A DNA stretch of 14,520 nucleotides from Methanomicrobiales archaeon (GTDB lineage Archaea > Halobacteriota > Methanomicrobia > Methanomicrobiales > Methanoculleaceae): positions 1 through 14,520 of the forward strand of contig JAAZIF010000086.1 of the NCBI GenBank assembly GCA_012510335.1, written 5' to 3'. Shown here piece by piece: positions 13,806 to 14,520 of this stretch. The notes under the pieces were generated by a model. It was not told the DNA's origin, ran no database searches, and worked only from the letters and a program-made list of their open reading frames with translations. Within the stretch, counting starts at the first letter, position 1. Every line of letters begins with the position of its first letter. The position numbers were made by a program, and so were the translations under genes.

Positions 13806-14520
13806 TCACCTGTAGATGTCGCGGGTGATCCGGTGCGGCTCAAACCGGCCACGGTGAAATACCTGGACCTCGATCCCGGCGCCTCGCTGGAAGTCGCGCA
13901 TCAGGAGGTCGCAGGTTCTCCGGACATAACGGAGCCCTTCGCGGGCGAAGAGGTCGCGGAGGGCTCTCTGGAACCGGATCTCCTGGTCGAGGAACGCTGC
14001 CTCGTACTCCCGGGTCTCCCGGGCGATACGGGCGCATGTAGCGTCGTCGATCGGGGTGTTGTAGCACCCGTGCTCGTTTAAGCCGCTGATCTGCCGCCAG
14101 TCGACTGCGCCTGTCTCATCAGCCTCGCGGTGGAGCATGTAGGGGTAGACCCGGCAGATAGCAAACCGCCGGTCGTATATGCTACACCTGCCACCCGATA
14201 GGAAGATGCAGGATCCATCCGGCTCTGTCCTGAGGGCGTAGCCCGGGACGTAGAACCTCCCGTGCTGGTCGCAGGCTTCAAAACCGGGGGCCGGTATGAT
14301 AGCCCCCGGAGAGAAGGCCCTGACCCGGTCGGTATCCTCCTCAAGGAGGAAGACATGGCCGTTGAACTCCCGCGTGCAGCACCGCCCGCAGCAGTCGCAG
14401 GAGAACCCTACGTCCCGTATGATATCGATGAACTCCTCCTCGGGGAACCGGAGGAGATCGGCGAGTTCCCGCTCAAGGGTATCGATCTCTTCATCAAAAG
14501 AGCGCGTATGCGGCGGCCTC
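13806..14520 (-). CDS. YkgJ-family cysteine cluster protein, 5' end outside the window
   Basis: The frame is open from the window edge to the stop at 13806-13808, giving 237 residues. It carries the cysteine cluster of the zinc- or iron-chelating YkgJ (CxxCxxCC) family: CDCCGRCC encoded near 14385-14410, then a second group with SCIFLSGGRCSIYDRRFAICRVYP encoded about 14140-14215, where the final Cys precedes the family's RVYP/RPYP motif. The role of these proteins is not established; metal binding is inferred from the cysteines. The C-terminal 100 residues are charged and helical in character (acidic and Arg-rich), with no domain I recognise. The first visible residues look close to the true N-terminus, but the start codon is not in the window. 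The gene is upstream of, and on the same strand as, the disulfide reductase, 35 nt away. Confidence 0.8.
   Translation of the reverse strand, partial: RPPHTRSFDEEIDTLERELADLLRFPEEEFIDIIRDVGFSCDCCGRCCTREFNGHVFLLEEDTDRVRAFSPGAIIPAPGFEACDQHGRFYVPGYALRTEPDGSCIFLSGGRCSIYDRRFAICRVYPYMLHREADETGAVDWRQISGLNEHGCYNTPIDDATCARIARETREYEAAFLDQEIRFQRALRDLFAREGLRYVRRTCDLLMRDFQRGAGIEVQVFHRGRFEPHRITRDIYR

Noticed and set aside
12923..13815. Plus-strand frames of 108 and 196 codons opposite the flavoprotein gene
   Set aside because: They lie opposite a full-length oxidoreductase with all its motifs and have no independent support.

Overview
The window is from a high-GC methanogenic euryarchaeon. Formylmethanofuran dehydrogenase genes, a six-subunit Ech-type energy-converting [NiFe] hydrogenase, archaeal BRE/TATA-like promoters and a bare poly-T terminator all point that way. 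The overall character suits Methanomicrobiales, and Methanoculleus or a relative is my best guess. The genus is an inference; the methanogen assignment is firm.

Layout. Positions 1-2076 hold the end of a formylmethanofuran dehydrogenase operon: the C-terminal three quarters of fwdA, then fwdC, closed by a T7 run. Positions 2118-4579 hold two overlapping moeA paralogues for the last steps of molybdenum/tungsten-pterin cofactor synthesis, the cofactor type that Fwd/Fmd needs. Positions 4710-6722 hold a promoter, an RNase III gene (uncommon in archaea, and altered at conserved acidic positions) and, 2 nt later, a DUF362-ferredoxin gene whose frame is broken near 5870. Positions 6737-7125 hold a HIT-family gene, broken inside its histidine triad. 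Positions 7126-7310 are noncoding and carry the candidate promoter and an imperfect inverted repeat in front of the hydrogenase operon. Positions 7311-12379 hold echABCDEF in tight order with overlapping stops and starts, followed by a hairpin/T7 terminator. Positions 12412-14520 are on the minus strand: a glutathione/mercuric reductase-like flavoprotein with its own TATA box, and upstream of it a YkgJ-type cysteine-cluster protein that runs off the window.

How the genes fit together. Ech uses the ion gradient to push electrons from H2 onto ferredoxin. Fwd uses low-potential electrons to fix CO2 onto methanofuran, the first step of methanogenesis. MoeA finishes the Mo/W-pterin cofactor of Fwd. 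The window therefore groups much of the CO2-activating entry of methanogenesis: catalyst, cofactor supply and electron supply. The middle block (RNase III, DUF362, HIT) is unrelated in function and contains both broken genes. I saw no CRISPR array, insertion sequence, rRNA or tRNA. No wholly new system is evident. The most unusual items are the archaeal RNase III with altered catalytic residues, the two adjacent frame breaks, and the inverted repeat at the ech promoter.
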